Positions 11,892 to 14,688 of a DNA stretch of 14,688 nt are shown here, one piece after another; position 1 is the stretch's first letter; every line of letters starts with the position of its first letter. A program made the translations under genes and the position numbers. Location of the stretch: NCBI GenBank assembly GCA_016293535.1, contig JAEDEB010000052.1:1-14688 (forward strand), written 5' to 3'. Below the pieces are notes generated by a model that saw nothing but the letters and a program-made list of their open reading frames with translations, was not told the DNA's origin and made no database searches. The stretch comes from Bacteroidales bacterium. GTDB lineage: Bacteria; Bacteroidota; Bacteroidia; Bacteroidales; UBA932.

Positions 11892-13276
11892 ACCTTTGGA
11901 TTTTAACAGAAGAACGCCCTAAAAAGGAAGTCCTTCAAATGATCTTTGAGTATTTCGCCAAAGACCAGAACTGCGGTTTCTTTGGAGACAGCATTAGGAT
12001 CATTCCTATACTGAACTCTAACAAGACTTTTGCTTTCACATATGAGGTAATTGGTTTTAAGTGCGCAAAAGTCGATAGAATCTTCATCAAAACTGTGTCT
12101 GGTAGTTCCAGCTTCACGGACTTCTTGATCTTTTATCAGGACAACCAGCCAGTTGTCACCGATACTCCTCTTTATGCGATAGAGGAGACCAAGACAGATG
12201 ATAAAGAAAGTCGAAACACAGGAGTATACCAGCGATGCTCTAAATTCGTTTTCATTCAAAACTTTTACCCACAAACTAAGCTTATTATGCTTTATGCCCT
12301 TCAGGTTGGACAAAAAGCTGAGCCTACGGAGACATATATTTTTGGAACACGTATGTTGTTGACATTAGGAGTCGAGATTCTTGGAAAAGTCCTTGACCCT
12401 AAAATATTTAAGCCATTTACGTCAATTGATGAACTTATCAGGGCTAAAGCAGCCATGAGAAAAGCTCCTGCCGGCAATGTGCCAATCAGCATTACAAAGG
12501 TCAATGACGACCTCATACAAGTATCTGGACGTCTCTTCAAAAGTGGAGGACTTTCACACGACCCTAACATTGGTGCACTCTCCATTATCTGCGCAGTATT
12601 AAGGAAGTTAGGTTGGGAAGGACGTATAGTAATTACTATGCATGGCCTTGCACAAAAACATGTTGGTTCAACCAATAAGTTTATCCAGATTGCAAATGTC
12701 CTTGGAATTGAGTTAGATGGTTTGACCGTTCCTCGGGCGACCTTGCCAAAAGATTACTGGCATTACGAAAAGCAGGGCGAGAAACTCGGCACTATTTTTA
12801 TTCATATATGCGTAGAGAATTTCACTACCGGATATTCAATATTTGAAAACCACGCTGGCTGTGAAAAGGGATACTTTGTCACTCCTGGAGGTGATCACAT
12901 TGCCCTGGAGAAGTACTCAGATAGAGATGCATATAAGGCTGGAGACAAAGATGCTATTGTATTCATACCTGATTTAGTATTGCTGGATGTAGATGAAACC
13001 GAGGTGATTACAATCGAAGGTAAGAAATACATCAATAAGCAGAAAGGAATTGATGAACTGAATAACTACGACAGCTTTGACAACATGTACCTTAAGGTTC
13101 ATTATCCAGAGTATAAAATTGTTAGAACTGTTGTGCTATACGGAAGCAACAACAAATATGTTGGAGAAGTCGAAGTTGGATTCCTTCTCAATGAGCGAGG
13201 CAAACTTGTCCTTGGAATACGTGCTCCTAAGATATTTAGAAAAGCCATAACAAATCTTTTTGGCTACTGGAGATAG
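11888..13276 (+). CDS. Putative type II (IIS-like) restriction endonuclease with two candidate nuclease sites
   Basis: The 462-residue protein sits between methyltransferases in a compact cassette, the usual place for the endonuclease. I do not recognise its named family. Two PD-(D/E)XK-like patterns are visible. In the N-terminal half, FTDFLIF (D78) is followed by AIEETKTDDKESRNTG (98-112 region, E100-x-K102) and QRCSKF. In the C-terminal half, IPDLVLLD (P361-D362) is followed by ITIEGKK (E377-x-K379). Between them, SGGLSHDPNIGALSIICAVL (219-238) may belong to target recognition. Two catalytic sites in one chain would suit an enzyme that cuts each strand of an asymmetric site separately. The start overlaps the M2 stop (ATGA), so it is translationally coupled and last to be made of the first four genes. 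Endonuclease role is inferred from context plus motifs. Confidence 0.75.
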   Translation: MNLWILTEERPKKEVLQMIFEYFAKDQNCGFFGDSIRIIPILNSNKTFAFTYEVIGFKCAKVDRIFIKTVSGSSSFTDFLIFYQDNQPVVTDTPLYAIEETKTDDKESRNTGVYQRCSKFVFIQNFYPQTKLIMLYALQVGQKAEPTETYIFGTRMLLTLGVEILGKVLDPKIFKPFTSIDELIRAKAAMRKAPAGNVPISITKVNDDLIQVSGRLFKSGGLSHDPNIGALSIICAVLRKLGWEGRIVITMHGLAQKHVGSTNKFIQIANVLGIELDGLTVPRATLPKDYWHYEKQGEKLGTIFIHICVENFTTGYSIFENHAGCEKGYFVTPGGDHIALEKYSDRDAYKAGDKDAIVFIPDLVLLDVDETEVITIEGKKYINKQKGIDELNNYDSFDNMYLKVHYPEYKIVRTVVLYGSNNKYVGEVEVGFLLNERGKLVLGIRAPKIFRKAITNLFGYWR

Positions 13277-13286
13277 GTGACTATAT

Positions 13287-14420
13287 ATGCCAACAAAAAA
13301 AATATACATTGATTTAGACGCCGTTACTAGTCATCTTAAGAAGCTTGGGGTTTCTCAGGCTGACGAAGAGGCAATGGTTATCAATGCAAAAGTAGCAAGT
13401 CTGATTTCGTCATATAAAAAGAGGAAAACTATCGCGATGGAACAATATGCTGAAGCCAAACCATTCAGCGAGGTTTACCCTTCTATTGACTCTCTACGAC
13501 TCCCACAATGGGTACTTGCACGTATTAGTGAAGCGAGAGTACTGGGAGGATCATCTAACCTGGTAATCTTTCCAGACGGTACCAAGTATCAGCTTAATAA
13601 CCCGTTAAACGACTTGCCTGCATCAGCATGGCTAAATTTCACGACATCTGTCTTCACAACATTCTATAGCACGACCGGGGAAGAGTCCTACGCTCATCAT
13701 ATACGGAAAATACATCCGACCCCAAAACCTCCTCAGTTAATGAAAGATATCATATCTTTTTTTACGAAGGAAGGAGATATTGTTTTGGATTACTTTATGG
13801 GCGTAGGCGGAAGTCTGCTAGGTGCTGGACTATGTGGTCGCAAGGCAATCGGTATAGATCTAAACTCAAAGTACATTGATGCTTACCAAGAAGCTGCAAA
13901 AGAGCTCTCGTTACCAATATTCCCTACAGTGCAAGGCGATTGTCTCGAGATTCTTAACGATAGAAATAAAATGACAGCTTTGATCGGCGACAATGAATGT
14001 AGTCTTGTTCTCATTGATCCGCCGTATGGTAATATGATGAGTAGGGAAAAAACGGGTGGTGATGTGCAGGTCTACGGAAATGTTGGGACTCCTTTCACTG
14101 ATGACTTTAGAGACTTTGGAAACATGACAATAGACAATTGTCTTGAATCACTTAAAACTTCTGTGGAGTTGTCCCAGTCCTATTTGAAGAAGAGGGGATA
14201 TATCGTTATTTTTATCAAAGACTTACAACCTAAGAAGAAAGAAACAAACCTCCTGCACTCAATGATAATCTCAAAAATAAATGAGATCCCAAACATCCAA
14301 TACAAGGGGCTTAGAATATGGGCTGATAAGTCCTCAAAGCTTTACCCTTATGGATACCCACTATCTTTTGTTGCGAACCAAATTCACCAGTATATTCTAA
14401 TATTTAGGAAAGAGATGTAA
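13287..14420 (+). CDS. DNA N6/N4 methyltransferase M3 with motif order X-I-IV
   Basis: The 377-residue protein is a third DNA methyltransferase, unlike the D12 pair. HPTPKPPQLMKDIISFF (143-159) is motif X. VLDYFMGVGGSLLGAG (166-181) is motif I, with GIDLNSKYI (189-197) as motif II. LVLIDPPYGNMM (240-251) is catalytic motif IV; DPPY favours adenine N6 over cytosine N4. The sequences of motifs X and I look like beta-class enzymes (DNA_methylase N4/N6 family), yet motif IV follows them, so the order is rearranged relative to the beta class. The first 140 residues have no recognised domain and may hold target recognition. It starts 10 bases after the endonuclease stop, and the cassette ends with it. 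It may complete protection of the site or be a separate solitary methylase. Confidence 0.85.
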   Translation: MPTKKIYIDLDAVTSHLKKLGVSQADEEAMVINAKVASLISSYKKRKTIAMEQYAEAKPFSEVYPSIDSLRLPQWVLARISEARVLGGSSNLVIFPDGTKYQLNNPLNDLPASAWLNFTTSVFTTFYSTTGEESYAHHIRKIHPTPKPPQLMKDIISFFTKEGDIVLDYFMGVGGSLLGAGLCGRKAIGIDLNSKYIDAYQEAAKELSLPIFPTVQGDCLEILNDRNKMTALIGDNECSLVLIDPPYGNMMSREKTGGDVQVYGNVGTPFTDDFRDFGNMTIDNCLESLKTSVELSQSYLKKRGYIVIFIKDLQPKKKETNLLHSMIISKINEIPNIQYKGLRIWADKSSKLYPYGYPLSFVANQIHQYILIFRKEM

Positions 14421-14596
14421 TACTCAAAAAGGTACTATTTGCAATATGATAATACTTTAATCACTGCCGTCCTTAGAGATTATATCATATCGTAATCTGT
14501 TCGACAGTTTTGGAGGATTACTATAAAATGCTCTCTGAGCAATAGGTACATTTGATAACCACGGACGAAAAAAAAGATATACTCTTCTGTTTAACA
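14421..14596. other. AT-rich gap between cassette and backbone, nothing recognised
   Basis: The two flanking genes converge on this stretch of 176 bases. A weak hairpin near 14430-14452 and a short CTGT/ACAG hairpin followed by TTTT near 14497-14511 could end rightward transcription, but neither is convincing. An A8 run (about 14567-14574) would give a U-run on the minus strand without a clear stem. I found no repeat matching the left edge of the cassette. Confidence 0.35.
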
Positions 14597-14688
14597 TTAA
14601 TCCTTTTTGAATTTGATGAGGCAGTCGTAATAAACCGACATCATGCCGCACCAGTAGTGCCAGTCCTCCGGGTAGTAGGTATGCTGGC
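14597..14688 (-). CDS. C-terminal fragment of a leftward backbone gene (partial)
   Basis: A minus-strand frame enters from the right edge and ends at TAA (14597-14599). The visible 29 residues include a tryptophan- and tyrosine-rich run (YYPEDWHYWCGMMSVYYDCL) and end in a basic tail IKFKKD. Base composition returns to the GC-richer backbone style and the direction matches the leftward operon on the other side of the cassette. It is therefore probably the next backbone gene, separated by insertion of the restriction-modification cassette. Too little is visible to name the family. Confidence 0.6.
   Translation of the reverse strand, partial: QHTYYPEDWHYWCGMMSVYYDCLIKFKKD

Noticed and set aside
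1..14688. tRNA, rRNA or CRISPR array
   Set aside because: I saw no cloverleaf with the usual conserved arms, no rRNA-like stretch and no regularly spaced direct repeats.

Overview
The window looks like an accessory (phage-like or integrative-element) region of a Bacteroidales genome. The evidence is two promoters with the Bacteroidales -33/-7 pattern (TTG, then 19-20 bases, then TATCTTTG), AT-rich gene leaders with almost no Shine-Dalgarno, and families common in that order (Panacea/DUF4065, DUF2693, Api92/YubB-like, YqaJ, Rad52/Sak-like). I cannot name the species or decide between phage, plasmid and ICE.

Layout. Positions 1-60 hold folded ends resembling the right end of an IS200/IS605-type tnpB element whose body lies off the left edge. 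From 9173 down to 643 runs a GC-rich, leftward backbone: a 53-aa membrane protein, a 602-aa von Willebrand A protein with an HEGSH motif, a DUF2693 protein, a Rad52/Sak-like annealing protein, an Api92/YubB-like gene broken by one frameshift, two small unknown proteins, a YqaJ exonuclease and a 115-aa protein with its own promoter. These end at an intrinsic terminator at 2794-2828. A second leftward unit follows (135-aa protein overlapping a Panacea-domain protein), ending at a terminator at 450-491.

From about 9375 to 14596 the DNA becomes AT-rich and the genes run rightward: a compact restriction-modification cassette with a 66-aa XRE regulator, two D12-class adenine methyltransferases, a 462-aa putative endonuclease with two candidate PD-(D/E)XK sites, and a third N6/N4 methyltransferase. 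Three of the five genes are chained by 4-base ATGA overlaps (M1-M2 and M2-R). At 14597-14688 a leftward, GC-rich gene fragment appears, so the cassette seems to be inserted into the backbone.

Most unusual signal: three GC-rich gaps in the backbone (2151-2645, 6618-6820, 9187-9372), each just upstream of a leftward gene, share ordered short motifs on the minus strand. Each can be closed by a long-range helix whose sequence differs between copies while pairing is kept. They look like three copies of one structured RNA or leader family. The pairings were found by eye, not by a folding program.
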